NCBI GenBank assembly: GCA_016295795.1 | Contig: JAEDKN010000009.1 | Location: 1-30,865 of the forward strand | DNA: 30,865 nucleotides | From: Bacilli bacterium | GTDB taxonomy: Bacteria; Bacillota_I; Bacilli_A; RF39; UBA660 | Direction of reading: 5' to 3' | Part shown: positions 9,091 to 18,217 of the stretch, in pieces | Numbering within the stretch: position 1 is the stretch's first letter | How the letters are laid out: every line of letters begins with the position of its first letter | Program-made: the position numbers and the translations under genes | Notes under the pieces: generated by a model | The model's database searches: none | The model's input: the letters and a program-made list of their open reading frames with translations, nothing else | What the model was told of the DNA's origin: nothing

Positions 9091-9789
9091 CTATTTTATA
9101 TCAAAGTCTTCTATTAAGTTAAAATTATAATATTGTAAAGTTAATTTAACATCATTTATTTTCGAATCTATTAATTCAGCATAATTTGTCAAATCCATAG
9201 TTACTTTAGTGATAATTCCATTTTGTTTTTCCAATTCTATATATATTTCATCGTTTGATGTTTTATCATTATCAGAAATAATATTAGCAAACTCATCAAT
9301 AGTAATTATATATTCATCCTCTTCCTTGGTTGATTTAGATATTATGCTTTCTATAATATCTACATCTAAATAATTAAAATATCTTACTGGAGAATCTGTT
9401 AGTACATATTGTTCTTTTTCTTTTACTAGAAAAACATCATCTTTTATAAAATATTCTTTACTGTTAGTTATATCTTTAAAGAATATTTTATTTTCTCTTT
9501 CTTTTCCTTCATATACAGTTTCTTTCAAATCTACTTTTAGCGTATATTTAAAATTAAAATTCTTTTGTTTGATGCTATCAAATCCATCTATTTGTGAGAC
9601 TTCTGTATTTTGATTACTACTATTGCTAGAGTTATTATTTTTATTTGTATCAGAACTTGATGTTCTAAACATAATTACTAGCAATAAAATCAGTATAAAG
9701 TAGAAAACCAAATTTGCAATTGCATAATATTGTTTATTTCTCACTATATCTAATATACTAAATTTTTTCTTTTTATTTTCTTCTTCCAT
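9091..9789 (-). CDS. Membrane-anchored protein of unknown function
   Basis: Not recognised. About 232 residues: a short acidic/basic cytoplasmic N-terminus (MEEENKKKKF), one membrane helix at about 23-41, a Ser/Asn-rich linker at about 43-64, and an extracytoplasmic domain of alternating beta-type segments with many Lys and Glu residues. There is no lipobox Cys and no catalytic motif. The ATG at 9789 is preferred because GTGAGG lies five bases upstream; a TTG at 9804 inside the fmt end is the alternative. It starts 7 bases after the fmt stop and is probably co-transcribed with it, which says little about its role. The layout resembles single-pass surface proteins that hold a small sensor or substrate-binding fold. 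Confidence 0.75.
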   Translation of the reverse strand: MEEENKKKKFSILDIVRNKQYYAIANLVFYFILILLLVIMFRTSSSDTNKNNNSSNSSNQNTEVSQIDGFDSIKQKNFNFKYTLKVDLKETVYEGKERENKIFFKDITNSKEYFIKDDVFLVKEKEQYVLTDSPVRYFNYLDVDIIESIISKSTKEEDEYIITIDEFANIISDNDKTSNDEIYIELEKQNGIITKVTMDLTNYAELIDSKINDVKLTLQYYNFNLIEDFDIK

Positions 9790-9796
9790 GTTTACC

Positions 9797-10726
9797 TCAC
9801 TCAAATATTTTTCCTAACAATTCATCAGCATTCTTACCATTTAAATATTGTTTTACACTCATTTTATTTTTACCTTCTATTTTAATATCCGTTATAACAA
9901 TTTCAGAATCACTTGTAGATATTCCAATTCCATCATCATAGATTTTGACAATCTCACCATTTTTCTTATTAGGATGAATATGATCGCTCATTCTTGATGA
10001 ATAAATCTTTACTACCTTATTATCTAGAATAGCATATGCTCCCGGAGTAGTTGAAAGAGCTCTTATATGATTATAAATTTCAAAAGTTGTTTTATTAAAG
10101 TCTAATTTTTCATCTTCTCTTTTAATTATAGGAGCATATGTTGCATCTTCATTATCTTGAATAGTTCTCTTTATTTTCCCCTTAATGACTTTTGGTAAAA
10201 CATCTTCTAATAAATCTGTTCCTATAACGCTTAGTTTTTTACTTACTTCATCATAATTATCATGATTTTCGATAATCAATTCTTTTTTTTCTATCATATC
10301 ACCAGTATCCATTCCTTCATTCATATACATTATAGTAATACCGGTTTTAACTTCGCCATTCATTATTGCTCTTTGAATTGGTGCGCCTCCTCTATATTTT
10401 GGAAGAAGTGAAGCATGAACATTTATACAACCATACTTTGGATAATTAAGTATCTCGTTAGGAAGTATTTGACCATAAGCACATGTGACGATTATATCTG
10501 GTTTAAACGCTAATACTTTTTCATACTCTATTCTTAATTTTTCTGGTGTTATAACAGGGATATTAAATTCCATCGCAGTTTGTTTTATAGGTGAAGGTGT
10601 AAGTACCTTCTTACGCCCAACTTCCCTATCAGGCTGAGTAACAACTCCAACCACATTATAATTTTTAATAAGCATTTTTAGTATTGGAACACTAAACTCT
10701 GGTGTTCCCATAAAGACTATTTTCAT
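9797..10726 (-). CDS. fmt: Methionyl-tRNA formyltransferase
   Basis: A 309-residue enzyme that formylates Met-tRNA(fMet) from 10-formyl-tetrahydrofolate for translation initiation. It begins MKIVFMGTPEFSVPIL, then VVTQPDREVGRKK (about 30-42), the catalytic region NVHASLLPKYRGGAPIQ (Asn-His and the SLLPKYRG signature, about 107-123), and ITIMYMNEGMDTGDMI. A C-terminal tRNA-binding OB-like domain follows from about 205. The ATG at 10726 has GGTGA six bases upstream; the TTG at 10729 is less likely. The usual neighbour def is not present. Its promoter appears to share bases with the terminator of the upstream gene. Confidence 0.97.
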   Translation of the reverse strand: MKIVFMGTPEFSVPILKMLIKNYNVVGVVTQPDREVGRKKVLTPSPIKQTAMEFNIPVITPEKLRIEYEKVLAFKPDIIVTCAYGQILPNEILNYPKYGCINVHASLLPKYRGGAPIQRAIMNGEVKTGITIMYMNEGMDTGDMIEKKELIIENHDNYDEVSKKLSVIGTDLLEDVLPKVIKGKIKRTIQDNEDATYAPIIKREDEKLDFNKTTFEIYNHIRALSTTPGAYAILDNKVVKIYSSRMSDHIHPNKKNGEIVKIYDDGIGISTSDSEIVITDIKIEGKNKMSVKQYLNGKNADELLGKIFE

Positions 10727-10743
10727 CAATTATCACCATTTTA

Positions 10744-10772
10744 ATTATAATATTTAAAAAAATAAAAAGCAA
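10744..10772 (-). promoter_or_regulatory. fmt promoter overlapping an upstream terminator
   Basis: Minus strand TTGCTT (10767-10772), exactly 17 bases, then TATAAT (10744-10749), about 20 bases before the fmt ATG. The -35 is formed by the 3' arm of the terminator hairpin at 10754-10795, and the spacer is its T-tract. Confidence 0.5.
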
Positions 10773-10795
10773 TCATAATATCATTATAATTGCTT
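10754..10795 (-). terminator. Intrinsic terminator across the stop of the 201-aa gene
   Basis: Minus strand: AAGCAAT pairs with ATTGCTT (89-95 with 67-73 of the 10.7 kb block), then after one mismatch ATAAT pairs with ATTAT, closing a 3-base loop. A T-rich tail TTTATTTTTTT follows. The outer arm covers the stop codon of the upstream gene. Confidence 0.75.
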
Positions 10796-11389
10796 AACCT
10801 TACCTTCTTGTTTTGATTGTACGACTGCTTGTAAAAATGAAGTCTCTTTAATTAATCTTTGAGAATCAATAAACATATTCTTTTCTACTGAAGTATTCAA
10901 ATGAGAGATAGCTTCATAAATATTAGCATCTTCAATCTCAAAAGAAAATAAAATTCCATCATTATATTTCAACTCTTCATAAATTAAGAACTTTTCCCCA
11001 TCTTGAGTTTCTAAATTTAAAGTTCTATCTACACTATTGCCATCATATTCAGAAAATTCAAAATTAATTCCCACTAAAGTTTCCTGATTTTTAGATCTTA
11101 ATATATATCTTGAGCACTTTTCTTTTTTTATTGGGATCTCTTTTGATAGATAAATTTGTTCTTGTGAGGTTGCTTCTACACTACTTGACGGTAATGAAAA
11201 ACGATATATTGCATCTACAACAGAATCTAATTCATCATAGCGTTTACACTTTAATTCAAAATTTTCTATTTTTTCTTCTTTTGCAATATCTATTAAATTA
11301 GTTAGTAACTCTTCTTTTCTTTCATCATCCAAAATAGGATATGCAACTTCTAGCGCTCTTTTTATTCTTTCAAATCTACTGCTGAACAT
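10784..11389 (-). CDS. Soluble protein of unknown function
   Basis: Not recognised. 201 residues, acidic, with no membrane segment or signal peptide. Residues 1-70 look mostly helical (FERIKRALEVAYPILDDERK and onwards). Residues 75-165 alternate in a beta-type pattern (SRYILRSKNQETLVGINFEF and FLIYEELKYNDGILFSFEIE). The end is helical with LIKETSFLQAVVQSKQEG. There is no nucleotide-binding or metal motif. It has its own TTGACA/TAACAT promoter, an AGGGGAT ribosome binding site and a terminator over its stop codon, so it is a monocistronic gene between the M16 pair and fmt. Proper expression signals make it a real gene. Confidence 0.75.
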   Translation of the reverse strand: MFSSRFERIKRALEVAYPILDDERKEELLTNLIDIAKEEKIENFELKCKRYDELDSVVDAIYRFSLPSSSVEATSQEQIYLSKEIPIKKEKCSRYILRSKNQETLVGINFEFSEYDGNSVDRTLNLETQDGEKFLIYEELKYNDGILFSFEIEDANIYEAISHLNTSVEKNMFIDSQRLIKETSFLQAVVQSKQEGKVKQL

Positions 11390-11412
11390 ATTATCATCCC
11401 CTATCAGGGCGT

Positions 11413-11441
11413 ATGTTACTATATTTTACTTTTTTTGTCAA
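11413..11441 (-). promoter_or_regulatory. Promoter of the 201-aa gene
   Basis: Minus strand TTGACA (11436-11441, full consensus), 17-base spacer, TAACAT (11413-11418), about 25 bases before the ATG at 11389. It sits in the short gap after the ymfH stop. Confidence 0.65.
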
Positions 11442-11455
11442 ATTTCTATATTTTC

Positions 11456-12727
11456 TTATTTCTGTTTTAATACCACTGTTGCGTTATTATCAATATCGAG
11501 GTCTTCAATAATCTTATTTAAACACTCTATATTCATGTTTCTAACAATCTCTATTTGATTATCTATTATCTTATCCCAAGTTATATAATCATTTATTATA
11601 TCTTCCGAAACAGATTCAACATTATCACTATTCATAACTATGGATGCTATTTTTACCTTTTTATATCTTTCTAATTGTTCTTTTGTAATTTTGATATTTT
11701 TAAAATTATCTATAAGCTTCTCAATAAATTCTTTTGGCTTTTCACTTTCGGCATAAAACTCTATAATAAAATAATCATCTACCATCATACTTCCAGCACT
11801 GAAACTCGTAATATATTTCTTTACTAACATTTCTTCTTTAAAATCAGAAGAAGAACCAAACATTAAGCTTATCAAAGCCATGATATATGTTGAATATTCG
11901 TATTTGTCTTTTACATCTTTTAAAGAAAGTTTTATATTTGTTGCCACTTTAGGAATCGAGATATTTGGAAAAGCTATTTCTTTATATTTTTCATTAACTT
12001 CAAATGGTTCTTTATAGTCTTTTTGTTTTATGCTTTGACCTTTATCTTTAGAATTTAATTCCTTATTTGATTTTATAAGTTCCATTATTTTATCGGGTTC
12101 AAAATTACCTGCGACTACTAACAACATATTATTTGGAGAATAAAAAGTATTATAACAATTATATAAATCTTCCTTAGTTATTTTGCTTACAGTATCTTCA
12201 TATCCTGCAACATCATATCTTATTGGATGATTTTTAAATGTTGATTTTTGAACTTCTTCTGTTAAGATCCATTCAGGATTGTCATCATACATTTTTATTT
12301 CTTCAATTATAATCCCTTTTTCTTTTTCTACGTTTGTATCAGTAAAATATGGACTATTGACAAAACTTATCAAGTAGTCTAGATTTTTTTCTAAATCATT
12401 AACTCCATATATATAGTAAGAAGTTTTCTTATAACTAGTACCCGCATTACAGCCTGTACCTGATTTTGAAAAAAATTCGAAAGGACTTTCGCCACTTTCT
12501 TGTTCAAATAATTTATGTTCTAGAAAGTGCGCAATCCCCATAGGACTTGACATCATTTTGTTTGAATCTTTAGGTACAAAATCCAAATTAACAGATCCAT
12601 ATTTAGTTGTATAACAAGCATAATAGTTTTTCTTGTTTTTGAAAGGAATCAATACTACCTTTAGGCCGTTAGGTATCTCTTCATAAAATATGTTTTGATC
12701 TAGTCCTTTTAATTCAAGCTCTTTCAT
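11456..12727 (-). CDS. ymfH: M16 family zinc peptidase YmfH
   Basis: A 423-residue M16B peptidase with the inverted zinc motif HFLEH at 67-71, preceded by MGIA and followed by KLFEQ. The third ligand lies in EEIKMYDDNP (about 142-151). This is the YmfH pattern of Bacillota and the catalytic half of a two-subunit enzyme. It follows ymfF, with ATG two bases after the ymfF TAA and the AAAGGAGAT site inside the ymfF end, so the two are translationally coupled. Family knowledge: M16B pairs such as AlbE/AlbF cleave peptides in a clam-shell chamber; the physiological substrate of YmfF/YmfH is not settled. In this window a role in peptide turnover is inference. Confidence 0.93.
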   Translation of the reverse strand: MKELELKGLDQNIFYEEIPNGLKVVLIPFKNKKNYYACYTTKYGSVNLDFVPKDSNKMMSSPMGIAHFLEHKLFEQESGESPFEFFSKSGTGCNAGTSYKKTSYYIYGVNDLEKNLDYLISFVNSPYFTDTNVEKEKGIIIEEIKMYDDNPEWILTEEVQKSTFKNHPIRYDVAGYEDTVSKITKEDLYNCYNTFYSPNNMLLVVAGNFEPDKIMELIKSNKELNSKDKGQSIKQKDYKEPFEVNEKYKEIAFPNISIPKVATNIKLSLKDVKDKYEYSTYIMALISLMFGSSSDFKEEMLVKKYITSFSAGSMMVDDYFIIEFYAESEKPKEFIEKLIDNFKNIKITKEQLERYKKVKIASIVMNSDNVESVSEDIINDYITWDKIIDNQIEIVRNMNIECLNKIIEDLDIDNNATVVLKQK

Positions 12728-12728
12728 A

Positions 12729-13988
12729 TTAGTTATCTCCTTTCAACAAGTAAATAGTATCAATATGTATATTATTACTAAAATTTTTAACCTCATCATA
12801 ACTAACATTTTTTACTTTTTGTTTCCTTATTTCTAACGGGTCATTTCCTAAAACCTCACTTGAATAATATGACGAAATAATTTGAAACGGAGATTCCTCA
12901 AATTCATCTAGCATCGTTATATATTGGGTTTTAGCATCTTCTATATCTTTCTCATTAAATTTTCCTTTTTCCATATTTTTTATTTCTTGTTTTATGAGTT
13001 TTACTACTTTTTCAAAATTATCTTTTGTTATTCCTGAAGTTATAAATAAAATGTTGTCTAATTTAGAAGACGATGCGGATATATAATAACACAATGAGTT
13101 TTTCTCTCTTACATTAGAAAATAATTTTGAATTTGATCCTCCACCCAAAATAATACTATAAATAGGTAACACATAATTTCTATCATAATCGTTAATCTTT
13201 CCTATCTTACATCCTATACTTAATTTAGATTGTGAAAGTGGAAGACTCTCAATAATCTTCTTAGGAATCTTTCTAAATTTTTCATGATAGACAATCAAGT
13301 TTTCTTTTTTCATTTTTATTGTGTTAAACTTAAAATTTTTATTTATTATCTTTTTTGTTTCTTCAAAATCAATATTACCAAGTATATAAATATCAACTTT
13401 ACTTGTTTTTATTAAATCTTGGTAATATTCATATAAATTTTTTGGAGTAATATTTTCTAAGTCTTCTATATAACCAAATCCATGATATGAAAACACCTCA
13501 TCGTGCCCCATATTATCCAACATTTTTATCAAACTAAGTTTTCTTGTGTTTTCCTTTAGACTCTCTATTTGAGATTTTATTCCATCTTTAATGACCTCAA
13601 AATTCTTACTATCAAACTGTTCATTATCAACATTAGGATTAAAAATAATATCACTTAAGAATTCTATACTTTTTTCGAACATTCCCTTTTCTGTATATTT
13701 TTCATTCAAAAAAGTTGCGTTTATATCTGTATTATAAGCATTACCTATTCTATATGAGGTGGAAAAAACATTCATAGCATACAAATCTTGTAGTGCTATC
13801 GAAAAAGATTTGTAATTTGGATATTTCTTAGATGCATAAACAAGAAAATCTGATAAAAAATTTCTTATCGTTATTTCTTGCTTTTCTACTTTTTTACTAA
13901 AAATGATTTTAACATTGATTGTCTTAAATTTATCAGTTTTTATCATATGAAGTTTATATGATAAAAAGTCTTCAACACGATATTCCAT
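12729..13988 (-). CDS. ymfF: M16 family peptidase-like partner YmfF (inactive subunit)
   Basis: A 419-residue M16 homologue of YmfF type. The fold signatures are present: IKMLDNMGHDEVFSYHGFGY, an LGNIDFEETKKIINKNF segment, and the C-domain motif VREKNSLCYYISAS near residue 290. The HxxEH site is missing; the equivalent stretch around residues 42-50 reads RNFLSDFLV. It therefore should not bind zinc and acts as the partner of YmfH. Start ATG at 13988 is preceded by AGAGGTGA. It lies 42 bases after deoD on the same strand, and a TATAAT is visible in that gap, so it may be transcribed with deoD or separately. Confidence 0.92.
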   Translation of the reverse strand: MEYRVEDFLSYKLHMIKTDKFKTINVKIIFSKKVEKQEITIRNFLSDFLVYASKKYPNYKSFSIALQDLYAMNVFSTSYRIGNAYNTDINATFLNEKYTEKGMFEKSIEFLSDIIFNPNVDNEQFDSKNFEVIKDGIKSQIESLKENTRKLSLIKMLDNMGHDEVFSYHGFGYIEDLENITPKNLYEYYQDLIKTSKVDIYILGNIDFEETKKIINKNFKFNTIKMKKENLIVYHEKFRKIPKKIIESLPLSQSKLSIGCKIGKINDYDRNYVLPIYSIILGGGSNSKLFSNVREKNSLCYYISASSSKLDNILFITSGITKDNFEKVVKLIKQEIKNMEKGKFNEKDIEDAKTQYITMLDEFEESPFQIISSYYSSEVLGNDPLEIRKQKVKNVSYDEVKNFSNNIHIDTIYLLKGDN

Positions 13989-14030
13989 AATTATTCACCT
14001 CTATTATTATAAACAAATATAAAAACTTTA

Positions 14031-14744
14031 TTAGTAATTGGTATTAAGTGCAATTTCGATCATATTGGTTAAAGATTTTTCTCTATCTTCACTGCTTATT
14101 AAATCACTTCTGCATTTCGAATCAACAACAGTTAAAATACATGCACTTTCTTTATTTAAAATTCTTGCGATGTGAAATAATGCAAAAGATTCCATTTCGG
14201 TCGCGATTACTTTTAAATCTTTTGGAATTCTACTATTGATTGCTTGCCAATCAACATATGGATCAAAAACATCACAAGTCATAACTGTTCCCTCTATTAA
14301 TTTAATATTTTTATCTTTAGCTGTGGTAAGTAATTTTTCATTAAGTATTTTGCTTGGTCTTTCTAAATTTACATGCTCCTTACTAAACATAAAAGCATAA
14401 TTAGATTCAGTATACGTTTCTGATACTAGAATTGTATCTAACAAATTAATATTAGTATTACTTGTCCCACAAGTTCCAATTCTTATTATTCTATCAACAT
14501 CATAAAATTTAAATAATTCAAAAAAGTAAATTCCTGCACTTGCCATTCCCATTCCATGCCCCATTACAGATATTTCTCTTCCATTATAAAACCCAGTATA
14601 AATAAACATTCCTCTTATTTTATTAACTAACTTAGCATTTTTTAGATATTTTTCTGCGATAAATTTTGCTCTCAAAGGATCTCCCGAGGCAATAACTGTT
14701 TTAGCAATTTGTCCTTTTTCAGCCTCAATATGTGGTGTTGCCAT
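14031..14744 (-). CDS. deoD: Purine-nucleoside phosphorylase, DeoD type
   Basis: A 237-residue hexameric-type phosphorylase that splits purine (deoxy)nucleosides with phosphate into base and (deoxy)ribose-1-phosphate. The diagnostic parts are TPHIEAEKGQIAKTVIASGDPLRAKFIA at the start (phosphate-binding GDPLR), GHGMGMASAGIY (about 62-73), IRIGTCGTSN (about 92-101), ATEMESFALF (ribose and base contacts, about 180-189), and TVVDSK with the catalytic Asp. GAAGG lies six bases before the ATG. A TATAAT is seen at 14768-14773, without a convincing -35. It is probably the first gene of a deoD-ymfF-ymfH transcript. No other deo genes are nearby. Confidence 0.96.
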   Translation of the reverse strand: MATPHIEAEKGQIAKTVIASGDPLRAKFIAEKYLKNAKLVNKIRGMFIYTGFYNGREISVMGHGMGMASAGIYFFELFKFYDVDRIIRIGTCGTSNTNINLLDTILVSETYTESNYAFMFSKEHVNLERPSKILNEKLLTTAKDKNIKLIEGTVMTCDVFDPYVDWQAINSRIPKDLKVIATEMESFALFHIARILNKESACILTVVDSKCRSDLISSEDREKSLTNMIEIALNTNY

Positions 14745-14805
14745 TTTTCTACCTTCTTTCTATTTCTATTATAGTTTATCATATTTATTAGTTCTTACAC
14801 AACGG

Positions 14806-14834
14806 TTGACATTTCATAAATTCAAAAATATAAT
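14806..14834 (+). promoter_or_regulatory. Full-consensus promoter of the M3-like peptidase gene
   Basis: TTGACA (14806-14811), 17 bases, TATAAT (14829-14834): a perfect sigma-A promoter, with the gene starting 20 bases after the -10 element. Confidence 0.8.
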
Positions 14835-14853
14835 AATTATTCGAGGTTAGATT

Positions 14854-15900
14854 ATGAAAAAATTTGTATGGGATATAGAAAAAATAAGAGAAATTCAAAA
14901 ATCGCTAGATAATTCTGAAATTAAAAAAAATTCCAACTTATATGAAGAATTAAAAGAAGTTTACAAAATTTTATTATCTTCATATAAAAAGAATAATTAC
15001 AATGATTTTCAACTTGATGAATATTTACCTTTGAACTTTAAAGAGTATTTCTTAGAAGAGATTCTCCCATTTATAAATATGGAGGCTCTTTTGATCCTTG
15101 AAAAAATCAAACCAAATATAAAAAATTGTAAACCCTTCCAACAAACTTGTTATGAGGCAAAAATAAAATTTAACAATGAAGAGTTGTTTGAAATAATAAG
15201 TATGTTTTTTAAATCAATTCCAAATAAAGAATTATATAATTCTTTTCTTGAATTAACAGACTATAAAAAAGGATTAATAAATATACAATATGTTAAAGAT
15301 AGTAACAACTGCCACGGATTTTGCATAGTAGATTCATATAATCATATACCATACATTAATGTTTTAAGAAACAACACCGTTGTAGATCTTACCGCATTAT
15401 TTCATGAAATTTTTCATATGATTGTAAGATGCAACGAAACTCCTAATCATATAAATTCAAAATCAACTATATATGATGAAGTCGAAGGATATTTTTCTAA
15501 CTTATTAATTTGTGATTTAGCTATTCAAAATGGATTTGAGAATAGATATTTTGATTTTATTACAACAAATGACTTGTTATCCTCAATTCTAAGTTTGCAG
15601 TATATAGATGGTACAATATCTTTTATAAAAAATATAGAAAATAATCCAAATATAGATGAATTTGTAAATCCTTACATAGGCGAAGATATTTCAACAGCTT
15701 TTTCATATTTATGTGCACTTGATTTTTATAATTTATATAAAAATGATCCAGAAGGGACTATAAATAATATATTGAAATTGGCATCATTAAAAGGAGAAAA
15801 TATACAAGATGAACTTTCTAATATTGGAATAAGCTTTTTTGATGATAATTGCGACAATCTAAAAAATCATTATTATAAAATTAAAAGAATGAAAAACTAA
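14854..15900 (+). CDS. Putative zinc metallopeptidase, M3-like (HExxH)
   Basis: A 348-residue cytosolic protein with HEIFH at 184-188 and, about 25 residues on, YDEVEGYFSNLL, whose Glu (209 or 211) fits a third gluzincin ligand. The helical surroundings, VDLTALFHEIFHMIVRCNET, are like the oligopeptidase F/thimet (M3) core, but the protein is much shorter than PepF (about 600) and lacks the large N-terminal lobe. There is no signal peptide. It is monocistronic on the plus strand with a perfect consensus promoter, GAGGT six bases before ATG, and a convergent hairpin after the stop. Substrate unknown; peptide degradation in the cytosol is the plain reading. Family assignment is by motif only. 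Confidence 0.7.
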   Translation: MKKFVWDIEKIREIQKSLDNSEIKKNSNLYEELKEVYKILLSSYKKNNYNDFQLDEYLPLNFKEYFLEEILPFINMEALLILEKIKPNIKNCKPFQQTCYEAKIKFNNEELFEIISMFFKSIPNKELYNSFLELTDYKKGLINIQYVKDSNNCHGFCIVDSYNHIPYINVLRNNTVVDLTALFHEIFHMIVRCNETPNHINSKSTIYDEVEGYFSNLLICDLAIQNGFENRYFDFITTNDLLSSILSLQYIDGTISFIKNIENNPNIDEFVNPYIGEDISTAFSYLCALDFYNLYKNDPEGTINNILKLASLKGENIQDELSNIGISFFDDNCDNLKNHYYKIKRMKN

Positions 15901-15920
15901 AAATTAAATTTTCATTCTTT
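15884..15920. terminator. Convergent terminator between the M3-like gene and ftsK
   Basis: A 12-bp AT-rich stem AAAGAATGAAAA/TTTTCATTCTTT (15884-15895 and 15909-15920) with a 13-base loop that contains the TAA of the plus-strand gene. The plus-strand tail is TTCATTTTT. The minus-strand tail is also T-rich, so it can serve the ftsK side as well. Confidence 0.6.
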
Positions 15921-15927
15921 TTCATTT

Positions 15928-18177
15928 TTATTCATGTTCTTCTGATTCTAGTTTTACTAAAACTTCTCTAGGCTTAGAGCCATTCTGAGGTCCTATTATG
16001 CCTCTTTCTTCTAATAAATCTACTATTCTTGCTGCTCTATTATATCCTAGTTTAAACCTTCTTTGTAATAATGAAGCGCTTGCCTTACCTTGGGTAATAA
16101 CAAATTCTACTATGTCATTATATAACGGATCATCATACTCTTCATCTACTTCTTTTATTCCTCCACCTGCATTTCCTTGTTCTTTTGCAGACGAGGTTAA
16201 ATCCATGAATCTTTCATCATACATTGCTTTTTGTTGTGATACCGTATAATCAACTATTTTTTGCAATTCTTCGTCTGATACATATGCACCCTGAACACGT
16301 TCTGGAGCATTTTCTCCCATTGGTAAAAATAACATATCACCTTTTCCTAAAAGCTTTTCGGCACCTCCCATATCTAGAATTGTACGTGAATCTATACTAC
16401 TAGATACTGCAAAAGATATACGTGATGGAATATTTGCTTTTACTACACCAGTGATAACATCAGTTGATGGCCTTTGAGTAGCAATAATTAAATGAATTCC
16501 CGCAGCACGAGCCATTTGTGTAATTCTCATTATTGAATCTTCTACTTCTTTTGAAGCAACCAACATTAAATCAGCAAGCTCATCTACTATGACTACTATA
16601 TAATGCATTTTCTTTATTTGATCTTCCGGAGATCTTTTTGCATTTTCTTTTTCTACCCATTCATTATAAGTTGAAATGTTTTTTACATTCTTTTCACTAA
16701 ACAAATCATAACGAGATTCCATTTCACTGACAATTTTTTGTAATGCTATGCTGGCCTTTTTAGGATCTGTTACAACTGGCATCATCAAATGTGGAATTCC
16801 ATTATACATACTAAGTTCTACCTTTTTAGGGTCAACCATCATAAGTTTTACCTCATCTGGTTTAGTCCTCATAAGAATAGACGATATTATACAGTTGATA
16901 CAAACTGATTTACCTGATCCTGTAGCACCAGCAACAAGTAAGTGAGGAGTCTTATCAATCTCAGCAAAAACACTTCTTCCCATTATGTTCTTTCCTAATG
17001 CAACAAGTAATTTACTATTTGCTTTATTACTAGGAACAGATTCAAGTATTTCTCTTAATGAAACTGGTCTAACCTCATCGTTAGCTATTTCTATACCAAC
17101 AGTACTTTTGCCAGGAATAGGTGCTTGAATTCTTACGTCCCTTTTTGCTAAAGCAAGTGAAATTTCCCTGTTTATGCTAAGAATCTTATTAAGTTTAGTT
17201 CCACTTTGAACCTCTAATTCATATTGAGTAACACTTGGTCCACTATTAACTTCTACTACTTTGCCTATTATTCCAAAATCCTTTAATACTGTTTCTATTC
17301 TAATAATATTTTTTTCTATTACAGATTGATTATTATTATTTTTCACCTTAGAAGCAGGCTTTAATAAACTAATTGGAGGCAACTTATAGTTTTTATTCGA
17401 AGCAGGAACTTCATCTTTAAATTCATTTATAGAAACTTCATTATTGGATTTTTCTATATTATGTGTTAATTCATCTATACTGGATATAACTAATTTACTG
17501 TCAGTAGAAGATGCTGATTCATTATTATCATTTATTATAACTGTACTAGATTTTGATTCTTCCTCTTCATTATGTTTATGTTTTGGAATAAAACTTTTAC
17601 TTTTTTGGTATCCGCCTCTTATAAAATCAAAAAGAGATACCCCCGTAAATAGACACACTCCAGTTACTATTAATACAATAGATACTATCTTAGTTCCTGA
17701 TGAATCAAATAATTTGTTAAACAATATTGAAAACAAACACCCAAGCATTCCACCACCACTAGGATTAAATTTATTACCATCCATTATTGAATTAAAATTA
17801 CCCATCAAATCATTTGCAGTTGCTTGAAAAGTTGATAAAATATCCCCTTCATTTAACGAGACATAATTCAGATGAGAATAAACTAATATACCTATAAAAA
17901 TTATATATAATCCTACTAAATGAGACGTAAAAAACAAAGGCTTCTCACGTTTTATTATCATATATGTTCCAATAACAAATAATGCTATCATGAAAACTAT
18001 GTTCCAAGTTCCAAACAAAAACACAGAAAAAGCTTTAACTAATTTTCCAACAATACCTAATGGAGAGCCAATACCAATTCCCAATATTGCCAAAAGTATA
18101 AAGCAAACTCCATATAGCTCATTTGTATATGCAAACTTTTTAGTTTTATCTTCTTTTCTCTTTTTCTTTTTTGCCAA
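15928..18177 (-). CDS. ftsK: DNA translocase FtsK/SpoIIIE
   Basis: About 749 residues. A Lys-rich start (MAKKKKRKEDKTKK) is followed by four membrane helices up to about residue 185, a Ser/Asn-rich linker to about 280, then the alpha-beta motor with Walker A GATGSGKS (417-424) and Walker B IVVIVDELADLMLV, and a C-terminal gamma winged-helix domain (ASASLLQRRFKLGYNRAARI). It pumps DNA through the division septum. The start is TTG at 18177: GAGGTG stands six bases upstream, and the promoter TTGAAA/TATACT occupies 18218-18246, which would fall inside a longer reading frame beginning at 18246. It is separated from ftsZ by a terminator. Confidence 0.95.
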   Translation of the reverse strand: MAKKKKRKEDKTKKFAYTNELYGVCFILLAILGIGIGSPLGIVGKLVKAFSVFLFGTWNIVFMIALFVIGTYMIIKREKPLFFTSHLVGLYIIFIGILVYSHLNYVSLNEGDILSTFQATANDLMGNFNSIMDGNKFNPSGGGMLGCLFSILFNKLFDSSGTKIVSIVLIVTGVCLFTGVSLFDFIRGGYQKSKSFIPKHKHNEEEESKSSTVIINDNNESASSTDSKLVISSIDELTHNIEKSNNEVSINEFKDEVPASNKNYKLPPISLLKPASKVKNNNNQSVIEKNIIRIETVLKDFGIIGKVVEVNSGPSVTQYELEVQSGTKLNKILSINREISLALAKRDVRIQAPIPGKSTVGIEIANDEVRPVSLREILESVPSNKANSKLLVALGKNIMGRSVFAEIDKTPHLLVAGATGSGKSVCINCIISSILMRTKPDEVKLMMVDPKKVELSMYNGIPHLMMPVVTDPKKASIALQKIVSEMESRYDLFSEKNVKNISTYNEWVEKENAKRSPEDQIKKMHYIVVIVDELADLMLVASKEVEDSIMRITQMARAAGIHLIIATQRPSTDVITGVVKANIPSRISFAVSSSIDSRTILDMGGAEKLLGKGDMLFLPMGENAPERVQGAYVSDEELQKIVDYTVSQQKAMYDERFMDLTSSAKEQGNAGGGIKEVDEEYDDPLYNDIVEFVITQGKASASLLQRRFKLGYNRAARIVDLLEERGIIGPQNGSKPREVLVKLESEEHE

Positions 18178-18217
18178 AATAACCACCTCATTATGTATAA
18201 CTAAATTATACATTAAA

